DNA of 64,000 bases from assembly GCA_030247855.1 (NCBI GenBank), contig JAPDRN010000140.1, forward strand, positions 1-64,000. Direction: 5' to 3'. Shown one piece after another: positions 46,207-57,440 of this stretch. Each line of letters starts with the position of its first letter. The stretch's first letter is position 1. A program made the position numbers and the translations under genes. This stretch comes from Knufia peltigerae. Its lineage: Eukaryota > Ascomycota > Eurotiomycetes > Chaetothyriales > Trichomeriaceae. The notes under the pieces are model-generated. The model searched no databases. It saw nothing but the letters and a program-made list of their open reading frames with translations, and was not told the origin of the DNA.

Positions 46207-48104
46207 GTCACGAGAAGGCATCATTCTACGAGACTGACAATCTTGCCAAGAGAGCAACGATGCGGCGACGCCATTCAATCTGCATTCGTCCATGTCTTCC
46301 CGGGCGGAGTATTTTCAAAAGTAGATTTCTGGAACTCAACATTGGCAGCTAAGGAGGATAAAGGGACTTCTCAGAGATAGGCGAGAACTAGAGAGTACTA
46401 AAGAGACCGCAGTAGAAATCAGATTGTCGTTGCGAGAGTGCGTGAGAGCGTGAGTGAGAGGGTAAGAAGAAAGTGAGGAGAGGGTGAGTCGTGAGTAGGT
46501 CGTCTTAAAAGCGGCACTGTCTCTGTGAGCGGCCGAGGGCTCGGAGCAGTTTGACCATTGCTCCTGCTACCAAGTTCTACTTTCTCTGATAGAATCGAGT
46601 CTTAGATATTGTTGTTTCTTGTAGTGGCAGAGAACAACATAGTCTTGTAAAGAGGTAATATATAGAATTAACGCCTATTGTTATCTCACTAGATGGTAAA
46701 GAACCTGCATCTATATATTTAAGCGTTGAATGGCGGAATGCAACTATTGCCCTTCTATTGTAGTATAGTTGATGTTTCTTTATGATTGCACACCGAGTAC
46801 ACCTCTATAACTAGTAATGCCAATATAGACGAATAGAGAATTTGCAATCCAAGTAGACCTATACAGAGAGATCATGAATTAGAATGGTTGTTGTTACAGG
46901 ATTGGGCCCATGTTCTCAAATTTGGTCGGTTCGAGGTGTCGAAGAATTTAGGCGTTTTACGGAATTTCGCAAAGCACAAAATAATTGAGCCGCCTACCGA
47001 TCGCGACTTCAGCAGACAGCCACCAGAGTATTGACGATCCCTAATGCCGAGCAAAGGAGAACAGAGTCACATCTCCGGCTCACCGGTCTATGTGGTGCTA
47101 TTTGCCACTTTCCGTGTAATCACCGAAAGGATCAAGTAAGTTTGCACTTGAACCGTTGCACCACAAACGATGATAGTGTACTTGTTCTGCGTCACAGTGA
47201 ACCGGTCTCGGGCAGTAGAGGAAGAGATTATCAGATAAGATTACAATCATGATCAGTTGTGAAGCGGAGCATCAGACCACGATCAACCAATAAGTCGCCA
47301 TGTCTGGAGCAAGGGTTTGGCAGAGCAAGCGAGCCGCAATGGTCTCGATTGCCAAAAGAAGACCCCGAGGCCGGGATCAGGCGATTATCAGATAAAAAAG
47401 CCTCAAGGTATGGGATGGGTCTCTACCGAACTGCATGTGGTCCAGCGCAGAGGTGCCACGTTGATCGGCACGGTCACGCAGACGCAGGTGTGGGTTGAGG
47501 AAGCAAATCCGCCCTGCCCACGAGCAAAGTGGCACAAGCTTAAGCGGGAAACACCAGATTCCACTGTTTTCTCTCGGCAGGGTCCCCAGACATGTCCCAT
47601 ATCCCGCGGAGCTCGGTAGCTTATGCCTCTAGCGCGCCCAGACAAGGCCAAGAAGCCCAGAGAAAGGCTTGGGATGAGCTTCAGGCAGACTTCCGCAAAA
47701 GTGGTGTGAGACCGGTCTTTTTTTTTTTGATGGTCTCTGCATCAAGCGAAGATTTTCAAAACACTGCTCCGACAAGGGGCCAGTACTCACTTGGCTCGCT
47801 TCACAGACCAACAAGCGATATCGGAGTCAGTCTCAGATGTTTTCAGTCAACGTGGCATTACTGGCCACTTTGTGACTCGGATGTCTAGCAGGGAATGAAA
47901 TTGTAAGACCTATGGGAGGAAGGATGCAGTTACCACAGAAGTCGATTCCGAAGCTGTATCTACCAACTAGTAAACATGACAATCACTGGACGAGCCCCGA
48001 AGCAAGGCGGCGGCCATCCTCTCTTCGACCTCATCTTACTCCAGCCGACACACAATGTCGTGAAGTCAGTGGCCAAGTTCACATAAGTTCACGCCTGCCT
48101 AGAC
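46207..48104. other. Long intergenic region with AT-rich patch and two ATCAGATAA words
   Basis: No gene was recognised in 1.9 kb. 46370-46500 is purine-rich with GTGAGAG-type repeats, 46560-46900 is AT-rich, and the 13-mer GATTATCAGATAA occurs twice (ending 47238 and 47395). Short open frames at 47.3-47.9 kb show no domain. Confidence 0.5.
47226..47395 (+). promoter_or_regulatory. Two ATCAGATAA GATA-type words downstream of ftr1
   Basis: ATCAGATAA occurs at 47230-47238 and 47387-47395, both preceded by GATT. They match the ATCWGATAA consensus of fungal iron-repressor GATA factors but lie 0.7-0.9 kb beyond the ftr1 stop, so a target gene is not obvious. Confidence 0.35.
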
Positions 48105-49226
48105 CTAAGTCGAGCCGAGAGGCCCCTGAATCCCATGGCTGAAATTATCTGCCTGAACTTGCTTGATGATGGCCGCGGCATCCTGCTTAGGGGTAGTGAG
48201 CTTGCGGTGGGCATAGCTTCTGAAGCCCGGAACCCTGGCCAAGAACCTCAGGAAGGCCTTCTGGCCGGGCAGAGATCCGGTGCGCTCCTCGTATAGCATG
48301 AAGCAGATGCAGACAATGATGAACAGCCAGTAAATGTTGTATGAGATGACCGATCCATAAGTTCCGGTGTTTCCCCAGCCCAAGATGGCATTAAAAATGC
48401 CCCAACCGTGATCAAGCTCCGGGCTGCAGCAGTTGACATGCCAGACTGTCTGCCTGATGTTGTACGAGCCGGGGCCGCTGCCAGACTCGGCGACGTCACC
48501 ACCGACCTGCTGTGCGAACTTGTAAAATTGCAAGCTCCAGATGGATTTGGAGAACATGCCTGCTGCGATCAGGTACAGGAGGCAGGTGGAGGCGATGAGG
48601 AAGTATTGAATGGCCATGTAGTTGCCGCCACGGTAGATGAGGAAACCAATAAGCAGGCCTGCGAGGATGCCGGTGATGACTGGGATAGGGAAAGCCGTGG
48701 CGGGCAGACCGAGTGAGACACCACCAATGAAGACCACGGCCTCGAGACCTTCGCGGAGGGTGGTGATGAAGGGCAGAATGAACATGGCGTACCGTCGAGA
48801 CCATTCCCCGAACCTCGAGGCAGCGTCCTTGTGATGGGTCTTTGCGGCCAGAGCTTGGGCAATCTTGACCCTCCATTTCTCCTTGGTCTTGTTGACGCGT
48901 AGGATGGCAAGTCCCATGACGGTGATGATGATGCTGGCAATCAGGTAGAAGATGCCTTCCCAGAGATCCTCGGATTCCGCCCAGAGGTTATGACCCAGGC
49001 CGTAGAAGACGCCGATGAAGGCGCCTCCGATGATGAGGGCTATCAAGATGCCGCCCAGTGAACCCGCCCATACTTGTCGCCTCAGTCGCTTATAGATGAC
49101 GGGGTCCTGGTGAGGTTGGCCCAAACACTGCTTCAAGAAAGAAAGCAGCACCGACACAATGATGACTGCCTCGAGACATTCTCGAAAGACGATGAAAAAG
49201 ATTGGAACACCAAAGACGTTCGTCAT
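48105..49226 (-). CDS. ftr1: High-affinity iron permease Ftr1
   Basis: Single exon, 373 aa. The iron-transfer motif appears twice: FRECLEA in TM1 (residues 14-20) and TLREGLEAVVF near residue 160, the REGLE signature that defines Ftr1. About seven membrane segments are visible, and an extracellular loop contains the conserved VWHVNCCSPE. The C-terminal cytosolic tail is basic. Ftr1 pairs with the ferroxidase Fet3 in the plasma membrane and imports the Fe(III) that Fet3 produces. fet3 is divergent, starting 1331 bp away, which is the usual fungal arrangement. Confidence 0.97.
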   Translation of the reverse strand: MTNVFGVPIFFIVFRECLEAVIIVSVLLSFLKQCLGQPHQDPVIYKRLRRQVWAGSLGGILIALIIGGAFIGVFYGLGHNLWAESEDLWEGIFYLIASIIITVMGLAILRVNKTKEKWRVKIAQALAAKTHHKDAASRFGEWSRRYAMFILPFITTLREGLEAVVFIGGVSLGLPATAFPIPVITGILAGLLIGFLIYRGGNYMAIQYFLIASTCLLYLIAAGMFSKSIWSLQFYKFAQQVGGDVAESGSGPGSYNIRQTVWHVNCCSPELDHGWGIFNAILGWGNTGTYGSVISYNIYWLFIIVCICFMLYEERTGSLPGQKAFLRFLARVPGFRSYAHRKLTTPKQDAAAIIKQVQADNFSHGIQGPLGST

Positions 49227-50557
49227 TGTGATCTCGCGATGGATTAGATGAGATAAGATGCTGCAGCTTTCCGCCTCGATGTAGCGGAAAAGGGGAGGAC
49301 ACAGAGATGTAGCCCGGCGCGAAAAAAGGCCTTTATGTTTATTGCTCGGTGCGCACCCAGCAAATTAAGATCGGAGGACGAGAAAAGCTTAGGAAGGGTG
49401 TAGCATGACTTGTCTAGGAGACTAGCCCACAGAGCGGCGCCGGAGCGAGCGTGCCAAGACTTGAAGTGGCCGACAATAGGAATCGAAAATCCATCGCGCG
49501 GAAAAACAAAGAAAGAGTGGGAAGAACGGATGCTATTGTTTGAGCTACTCGTGAGACAAAGCAGGCCGAGTTTCGGGGGATGCAGGGCGGGAGTGTACAG
49601 CTGGGAGGGTGTATGGAGGCTCGTGAGTTGAAGCTGTGATCCCGCCAAGCCTCCAGGACCCATTTTGTTCTGACTAGTTCAGCCTCAAACAGGTGATTGA
49701 TCATCTGATAACGAGAAACGATAAGATAATGGCGGGCGCGAAATACGAGCCTGGGATGCAGGGTAGGTGGCTAGTAGTTTGAGGGCTTTTACCAGGGGGG
49801 CCATCAAGGGACAAGCAAAAGGGTAAAGTTTTCGTCGTGGTGGAGGCCAGGATTCTGCTGGCATTGGGCGGGCAGAGGCCTGGAGCGAGCATCTGATAAC
49901 TTTGATGCCAAATGTCTAGAACGCCAAGACCTCCGCTAATCAATCTAAGATAATCGCTCCATCCAGATCAGCTTGGGGATTGGTAGACGAGACCCCTTTC
50001 CCCGTGCGACACTTTGCACTCCTGGTGGACACTTGTTGGGTGAGAGAAATTTTTCACATGGGGACAATCAAGGCGACGCCCCGTGCCCGGTGAGAATCCA
50101 CCTTTTTCCATTTGACCTGCTGCCAAACTAGGGGCTATGACAGTCCTGAACACACCTAGTATCCCCAGTCAAAATGGGCGGCTCAACAGGCGGCTCAATG
50201 AGCGGCTCTGTTGGACGAAACATGCTTGCCGGCATCGGGCTGTCCAAAAGACTGGACCATTTTACTTACCTAGTCTGAATTCTACAGTTGCCTCCGCTTC
50301 GAGTTCCGGCATGGCAACTCGATCTTGTCTTATCTCGTATGTAGAAAAACAGCAGGCTCTCCCTCCTTCAAGGTGGATTGTCAAAAGACTGGCTCATGCT
50401 CTAGTCCCTCATCGTCGACGACCTTTGAAGCCTTGGCAAGCTTCTGCTAAGCTTCTCTGTATTATATAGAGAGGGTGTACTACTGTGTGGTCGCTGCTAC
50501 TACTATAGCACCCTTTGCAAGTATTTCACACGATTGCCATTGTCAACAACACCAACC
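49227..50557. promoter_or_regulatory. Divergent ftr1-fet3 promoter with GATA sites
   Basis: Two perfect ATCTGATAA sites lie at 49703-49711 and 49891-49899, 188 bp apart, with GATAAGATAA at 49720-49729, TAAGATAA around 49946-49953 and a reverse AGATAA at 50330-50335. ATCWGATAA is the site of SreA/Sre1/Fep1-type GATA repressors that shut iron uptake in high iron. No coding sequence was seen. TATATAG at about 50464 may be the fet3 TATA element. Confidence 0.7.
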
Positions 50558-52477
50558 ATGGCGAAGCTTGTACAGCTGCTCCTCTTGACCCTCGGTCTGT
50601 TGCTCCTCTCGGGATGGACCACGGCCAAAACAGTCACTTACGACTTCAACGTGAGTTGGGTCAATGCCAACCCAGACGGACTCCTCGAGAAGAAGGTGGT
50701 TGGCATCAACGGACAATGGCCGCTGCCCGTCATTGAAGTCGACAAGGGCGACCGCCTCGTGGTCAATATGTACAATGGCCTGGGCGATAAGAACACCAGC
50801 ATTCACTGGCACGGCATGTTCCAGACCAACACGAGCGACATGGACGGTCCTTCGATGGTCACCCAGTGCCCCATTCCTCCCGGGTACAGCTTCACCTATA
50901 ACTTCACCGTCAACCAGAACGGCACCTACTGGTATCACTGCCACACCGACTTCTGCTACCCGGACGGCTATCGACAGGCGCTGATTGTGCATGACAAGGA
51001 TGCCTTCTTTAACGACCAGTACGACGAGGAACTCACCATCACACTCAGCGACTGGTACCATGGCTTTGTCGAAGACATCCGCTTCCTGTCTCTCTACAAC
51101 CCGACCGGTGCCGAACCTGTGCCCAACTCCTTCCTGCTGAACGACACACAGAACTCCAGCATCGCCGTCAAACCGGATACGACTTATCTGATAAGATTGA
51201 TCAACATCGGCGCGTTTGTGTCGCAGTACTTTTACATCGAGAATCATACCTTCAGAGTCGTGGAGATCGACGGCGTATACACAGAACCCACCGAGTCCGA
51301 CTTACTCTACCTCTCTCCTGCCCAAAGGTACTCTTTCCTGCTCACCACCAAGAACACAACCGACAAGAATTTCCCCATCGTCACCGTCGCCGACTCCGAG
51401 TTGCTCGATGTCATCCTTCCTGACCTTCTACTCAATAATACTAATTGGCTGGAATACAACGCCGACGCTCTGCACCCAGAGGCGGTCATGACTGTCGACA
51501 CCTCGGCGGATCTCTACCCCTTGGACGACATGACCTTGGTCCCTCACGATGCCATGGAACTTCTCCCGGAGCCGGACCACGAGATTGTGGTGGACGTGGT
51601 CATGGCCAATCTCCGCAACGGCTTCGGGTACGCCTTTCTCAACAACATCACCTACACCAAACCCAAAGTGCCCACGCTCTACACCGTCATGAGCGCCGGC
51701 GACTTGGCCACCAACGAGCTTGTCTATGGCGAGTACACGCACCCCATGGTTCTCAAGCACAACGAAGTGGTGCAGATTGTGCTGAACAACCAAGACGGAG
51801 GCGCCCACCCTTTTCACCTTCACGGCCATCAATTCCAGGTCATTGAACGTTTCCCCGCTTATGGCGAGCACTTTTTCGACTACAAGGACGGCGACCCGGT
51901 GCCGTACGACCCTTCAAACCACACGGCTTTCCCGACCACCCCCGCGCGTCGCGATACCTTTGTGGTCCCGGCCAACGGGTACTATGTCATTCGCTTTGTC
52001 GCTGACAACCCGGGCGTGTGGATGTTCCACTGCCACATCGACTGGCATTTGGAACAGGGCTTGGCCATGGTCATGATCGAGGCGCCCGACGTGATTCAAA
52101 AGACGCACAAGATCCCTCAACAGCAATACGACGTGTGCAAGGCCGCCGGGATCCCGATCGAGGGCAACGCCGCGGCCAAAACCGAAAACTTTTTGGATCT
52201 GGACGGCCAGCCGGAACAGGTCGGTCCCATCGCCAGCGGCTTCACCGCCAGAGGTATCGTGGCCTTGGTCTTTTCTTGCATCAGCGCGGTGTTGGGTATG
52301 GCTTTCATCACCATTTACGGCTTGTCGGAGCCAAAGACTCTACAAAAGGACATGTCGTCGACCGATGATGACGTTACTCATGAAAGTGTACCTGCTGGTG
52401 ATGCGGAACCCAAGATCGCCGCCGCCGCCGGTACTGGTGCTGGTAATGGTACAAGCACTGGCACTGCCCCACGGTAG
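50558..52477 (+). CDS. fet3: Plasma-membrane multicopper ferroxidase Fet3
   Basis: Single exon, 639 aa. The signal peptide (KLVQLLLLTLGLLLLSG) ends near residue 24. Copper ligands sit in the four expected clusters: SIHWHGMFQ (about 82), TYWYHCHTD (about 125), HPFHLHGHQ (about 417) and FHCHIDWHLEQGLAM (about 490). A single membrane span lies near 565-590, followed by a short cytosolic tail rich in Asp/Ala/Gly. Many N-glycosylation sequons are present. It oxidises Fe(II) to Fe(III) at the cell surface and hands it to Ftr1. Transmembrane anchoring and the ftr1 partner favour Fet3 over a secreted laccase. Confidence 0.96.
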   Translation: MAKLVQLLLLTLGLLLLSGWTTAKTVTYDFNVSWVNANPDGLLEKKVVGINGQWPLPVIEVDKGDRLVVNMYNGLGDKNTSIHWHGMFQTNTSDMDGPSMVTQCPIPPGYSFTYNFTVNQNGTYWYHCHTDFCYPDGYRQALIVHDKDAFFNDQYDEELTITLSDWYHGFVEDIRFLSLYNPTGAEPVPNSFLLNDTQNSSIAVKPDTTYLIRLINIGAFVSQYFYIENHTFRVVEIDGVYTEPTESDLLYLSPAQRYSFLLTTKNTTDKNFPIVTVADSELLDVILPDLLLNNTNWLEYNADALHPEAVMTVDTSADLYPLDDMTLVPHDAMELLPEPDHEIVVDVVMANLRNGFGYAFLNNITYTKPKVPTLYTVMSAGDLATNELVYGEYTHPMVLKHNEVVQIVLNNQDGGAHPFHLHGHQFQVIERFPAYGEHFFDYKDGDPVPYDPSNHTAFPTTPARRDTFVVPANGYYVIRFVADNPGVWMFHCHIDWHLEQGLAMVMIEAPDVIQKTHKIPQQQYDVCKAAGIPIEGNAAAKTENFLDLDGQPEQVGPIASGFTARGIVALVFSCISAVLGMAFITIYGLSEPKTLQKDMSSTDDDVTHESVPAGDAEPKIAAAAGTGAGNGTSTGTAPR

Positions 52478-53069
52478 AGGATGGAATAGTTGGGGTAGAC
52501 GAAGAGGTCAAGAAGGGCTGGGAGGAGTATATCTGATGTCAAAATAGATGATGATTTCGCGTTTGCAGCAAGCTTGAGTTTTGTTTGCCCTACTAAGGTG
52601 CTGGGTATAATTCATTGGTACTCCCTACGGATACGAGTTCTCGTATTTAATACCACTCCGTACCTGTTCCCAATCAAGTTAAACCCGCGACCACGTGCCC
52701 TCGAGCTGAACTCAGCTACACTACCGAGTAAGACTACCTTAGTCGTACAGAAGTACGCGGTAGGGGAGTCAATCATCATCACCGCAGACAAAGGATCTTA
52801 TTGTAGCCCCTACTAGGTACAATGTCTCTCGTCTGTTGCTGTCAAAAAGGGCCAATGGTCGACCGCTCTGTTGTTCAATATCCAGAAAGGTTGGGGGCCG
52901 GAAAACGACGAGAGAACTGCATACTGTAGGGTGTATGGATGTCACTGAAATAGTCCTTTGATTCCTCTTCCCTCGCTTTTTTTTGATGTTCTGATCGCGA
53001 TTTACGGTTCGTGATACCTTCAACTGATTGTTACAACACGTCTCTTATACTTCCGATCCGATAAGAAAA
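52478..53069. other. Intergenic region
   Basis: This lies between fet3 and the next Zn2Cys6 regulator. It has a CACTCCGTA word near 52656 but no gene. Confidence 0.5.
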
Positions 53070-54807
53070 ATGCGTAACGGCGGTCGAAGCAAGGGTTGCC
53101 GAACATGTAAACAGCGTCGAATCAAAGTGAGTCCAGAGTTCCCAAAATACCCTTGCCGGACATGTGTATGTGTGTGTGCGTCTCGTGGCTATACAATACG
53201 AACCCAGAAAGGAGGTTTCGCGACTCTAACCCAACTCTCTCAAACTTTAGTGCGACGAACGGACACCGGTGTGCTTCCAGTGCGAAAAGAGCAAACGTCA
53301 CTGTACAGGGCCCGAGTCACCTTTCAGGTACCAGTACGGCTCGACAGACCAACACATCCAACTTCTTCGAGCACTGCAGACGGTATCCATCTCGAGGACC
53401 AATCAGAACGATGATGATGGCGCCATCTTACCGTCCAACTCCAGCATCGTCTCACAGCAGATCCGGGGATCTTCTTCTGACCATGGCCACCACGGCGCGG
53501 GGAAATCCTCGACGACTATGATACCCCCTACAGTCCCACTCAGCCAAGCGGCGAGGCTGGCAGCGTCTCTGGCGGAAGCGCTAGACTGGCCGAGCGAATT
53601 CGGACACCGCCTGCAACAGATGGGTGCCCATTACCGTCACCTGCCATATCGACTGGGGCATAGCAAGGCACTCGATGCGGCCGTCACCTGTGTGCTTGCG
53701 TCGTACAACCTCGTCTCCCACGGTCTGCCACACGACGAATCCGTCGAGCTCGCAAACTACGGCGTCGCCATCAGGGCACTGCGCGAGGAACTGTCGTTGG
53801 CCGATCACCCTGCGACCACGTCTTCCGAGACACTCTGCGCGGCCCTGATCATCGCGCAATACGAACTTCTCAAGCCGGGCCAGAGCAGCTATTCGTACGT
53901 GACGCTCGCCGGTGGTGTGTCCGCCATCTTCAGAGGCAGTGGGCCCGGCCGCATCCAGTCGGATTTCGAACTGGCCATCTTCTCGTCGCAGTACCCGGCC
54001 ATCATCACGCAGGCGCTCCTCCGCGGGGAAGACTGCTTTCTCGGCGACCCCGACTGGGCCGGTGTCATGCGTCGAGGCGTCCCCTCTGACACGCCCGTAC
54101 TCACCGAGTCATGGACCGCGATCGCCCGACTGCCGAATCTCTTGATCCGCATGCGATCCATCATGTCGTCCGAGCCCGGAATCTGCGACACCTCTTCGCC
54201 GCTGTATCCGTCCATTCTCCGCGACGCGTATGCCCTTCGCAAGGAGATCGTAAAGCATTCCGACACCGTCACCCGACTCCTGTCCCACCCTGGCGTCCAC
54301 GAAGTATGTGCGAACGTGTACAAGGGGCCCTTGCCGCCGACGCAGGAGTGGAATCCCACGACCAAGAACGAATCGTTGTTCCCCCACCGGATCGTCAAAC
54401 AGACGTCGATGTATCACGCGTGGGTCATCACTGTCAACGTCGTTCTCTCACGCCTGCTGCCTGACGAGAACGCGGCCTTGACGCTACAGACGGCGCAGGC
54501 GGCACGGCACATCATGGCGACTCTCGATTTTGTGTCCGCCACCAAACCTTTTGGGGCCATGTACATGACATATGCGGGACCGATGGTGTACGGTGTGAGT
54601 GGAGCGAGTGAAAGGATGACTCTCCTCGAGAAGATGACGGATTTGTTTCGCCATTTCCGGATGCATTTCGACCACGCTTCAATGATGACCGTATTCGAAG
54701 CGGTCACAGGTGGACCAGTGTTGACCGGGTCGGCGAGTGTGTTCGCAAAGGGCTCAGGAACAAATTCGACCTCATCGCCGGCATCTTCGATCTCGACTGG
54801 ACAGTAG
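53070..54807 (+). CDS. Zn2Cys6 fungal transcription factor (2 exons)
   Basis: Exons are 53070-53126 and 53251-54807, 537 aa; the 124-bp intron (GTGAGT donor) splits the zinc cluster after GCRTCKQRRIK, a common intron site in this family. The joined cluster is C10..C13......C20......C27..C30......C37. The rest is the fungal_trans_2-type region (LDAAVTCVLASYNLVSHG, SETLCAALIIAQYELL, YVTLAGGVSAIFRGSGPGR) with a Ser/Thr-rich C-terminus. It is a nuclear regulator of unknown target; there is no sign that it controls fet3 just upstream, since the genes are co-directional and 592 bp apart. Confidence 0.9.
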
Positions 54808-55593
54808 AAACAAATACATGATTGAGGATATCCGGTCAGTCAGGCGAGGTATGACGTCTACCTCATGGGACACAGAAGCAACTTGCGTGTACTACTGAGG
54901 TATGAATTCACCCTGCGTGGAGTGAATGCCATGTTGACTGTACCTCTACATGTATTTAAACCAGTGAACTCCTCTTCAACATTGATCGCCTTGATGGCCC
55001 AACTAGTAAAGACTCACCGCGTCGAATTGCGACCTTGTTAACCAATGGTTCGGAGGTTGGGCTTATCCTTGGAAACCAGCTTTAGTGGGCATTAAAACTG
55101 GGAGTCGGCAGGTTTCCATGGCCATGGTACTACACTCTACAAGCAGTTAAGACTTTCCTAGAGGTACGAAATGGTCATAGTCGGGATAAGTAAAAGAGAA
55201 GCCAGTTCCTGGGTTCGAACCTCTTAACTTTTTGTTTTTGCTGTAGGATTTTTGTTGCTTTTTTTTGGTGGTGGATGTGAAGGAGGTGAAGACGCGAGCC
55301 ACGGATCAAGTTTCCCCTTATTAAGAGGTGTGTAAATAAATAGTGGACAAGGCTGAGATTGTAAAAGCAGCAAGGCTCGGATATTTCTGAGCGCATGCAA
55401 CTACTTTGTTCTTACTCTGTAGAAATTGAGTAGAAGAGCTCTAGGGCGCTTCGGGTTTTTATTTTTTTCGTCTCTCTTACCATTGATTGAAAAATTGGAG
55501 AGGCCAAGGAGTTGAGTGACGAGAAATTGTGTCCATTCTTGTTTTTCTTTGCGCTTGTACAGCCGCCTCAATCTCGCCCTGTCGAAAAAAGTC
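54808..55593. other. Intergenic region
   Basis: No gene was recognised. A TTCGAAC word near 55213 looked like a tRNA T-loop, but no stem forms around it. Confidence 0.5.
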
Positions 55594-56302
55594 ATGGCCG
55601 AAAAAGCTCCTCCCTCACTTGCGGCAGTGGCGGTGTCCTCCCTCATTCTCGGCCTGCTGGCAGGCTACTTCATTGGGCAAGGCAGTAGTATCGGCGTATT
55701 CGGTGGTTCGAGCGGTCCAACCGGACTCAAGAAGAGTTGGCCCAACAGCTACGACGTGAAAGTCCATGCAGATTCGAGCGACGAACAAGCAGATGATGAG
55801 GACGAGGATGAAGACGAAGATGAGGAAGGGGACGGAAACGAGCTCAAGGATTTCAGAGATTCCAAGGAAGAAGTCAAGCTGGTACTGGCGGTCAGGACGG
55901 ATCTAGGCATGGGCAAAGGTTGGTTGTGAGAGAGTGAGAGAGAGCGCGCGAGAGAACGTGCGTCATTGCAATGAGCGCTCTACTGACGAAACAACAGGTA
56001 AGATTGCTGCACAGTGTTCCCATGCCACACTCGCCTGCTACAAGTACCTGGTCAACCATCCGTCGTCTGCACCTCTGCTCAAACGCTGGGAATGGGGAGG
56101 ACAGCCCAAGATCGCGGTACAGGCCAAATCTGAGGAAGAGCTGGAAACGTTACAGGCACAAGCGATGAGTCTTGGTCTCTGCGCAAGAATCATCCACGAC
56201 GCAGGCAGGACACAGATTGCAGCTGGAAGTGCTACGGTGTTGGGAGTCTTGGGACCCAAGAGCGTCGTTGACCAAGTGACGGGACAGTTGAAGTTGTTGT
56301 GA
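55594..56302 (+). CDS. pth2: Peptidyl-tRNA hydrolase 2 (2 exons)
   Basis: Exons are 55594-55918 and 55998-56302, 209 aa; donor GTTGGT, acceptor CAACAG, phase correct. The N-terminus is a membrane anchor (AAVAVSSLILGLLAGYFIG, residues 10-28), then an acidic tract (DDEDEDEDEDEEGDG near 70-85), then the PTH2 domain: KLVLAVRTDLGMGKGKIAAQ, CSHATLACYK, WEWGGQPKIAVQ, ARIIHDAGRTQIAAGS and VLGVLGPKS. The enzyme cleaves peptidyl-tRNA released from stalled ribosomes. The N-terminal anchor suggests an outer-membrane location, as in the yeast and human homologues. Length matches the family. Confidence 0.95.
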
Positions 56303-57440
56303 GCGGAGCGCGAATGCATCAAGAGAGAGAGACGTACTGTCGTCATCGACAGAGGAGCTCTTTGATCAGAGTCGCTGCCGAATAGAACGACTCCGGCGCC
56401 CGGTATGGTAACCTCTCTACACCAGGCGTACGAGGCACATTTCCACTTTTATAGTGGAAGGCATTAAGCAACACGAAGAGCCTCGCTAGCCAGTATCAGT
56501 CACGACGTGTATGAGTAAAGGCGCCTTGACTCTCTGAGAGCTGAAGTTTTCGTCAAAAGCTGCGTCGGAAGGATGGCTGGTGATCGACTGTCACTCATCG
56601 GCATGAATCCGAAATCCAGCCGATACAAGTGTATGATGGGATCCGGACTGGAGACAAAATATTAGGGATCAAGTGCCCCATCAGCCTTGTTACAGAGCTA
56701 TCGACAAGTCTTGAAAAATTCGTCAACGACAGCCGAGCACGTAGTAATACGTGGAGAACATCCATTGATGGCCCCGTCAAAATGCTACAGTATTTACTGT
56801 CTGTCAACATTGAGCAGCCTTGATATCAGGGGTTGCGTTGAGGCCAGATGGTAGTACATATTTATTAGTGCGGCTGACAGCAGATTGCAGTTATTGCGAA
56901 CAAGTCCTGATTGCCTACAGAGGGACATCAAGAAAAATTTACCTCCTTCCCTACCTATAATTTGATATTCAGAGCGTCTTCGCTACCAGTACCGAGTACG
57001 TGTGCGAGTCGCACCAGCTGCACCAGCGTCATTTGATGTGGGATGAGAAAGAGAGGCCTCCCGGATCGAGCACCTCTAGTGATCGACTTCTCCGCAACTC
57101 CGCCCTGGAAGCTCCACCATGTGGGCGACTGTTGTACAGTATACGTCCATGTGGGCCGAATACGCCCATCTCTACAAGTACACAGCTTGCAGTCAATCAG
57201 AGATCAACAAATGGTTTCATACCCTGATTCAGTGGTCGGATCATGACCTGTGGAGTATCATTGCGTTTCCGAAACGTGACCTGTCATCGTCGGACACATG
57301 GCTGCAACTTGCTGTGTACTGGTAGGATGTTGATTGAGAAGAAACAAGACATATAGTAGTAGGGTGGCCACACAACAGCAAAGAAACCCTGAGCCTGATT
57401 TCTTTTGCCAGCACGACGGGAAAAAACAACAACAAACAGG
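56303..57440. other. Intergenic region upstream of the second P450
   Basis: No gene was recognised. It contains TGTACAGTA at 57133-57141. Confidence 0.5.

Noticed and set aside
50543..51247. 234-codon minus frame over fet3
   Set aside because: Antisense shadow; copper-ligand motifs prove the plus frame.
55201..55225. GGGTTCGAACC, similar to a tRNA B box
   Set aside because: No T-stem, anticodon arm or acceptor stem can be formed around it.
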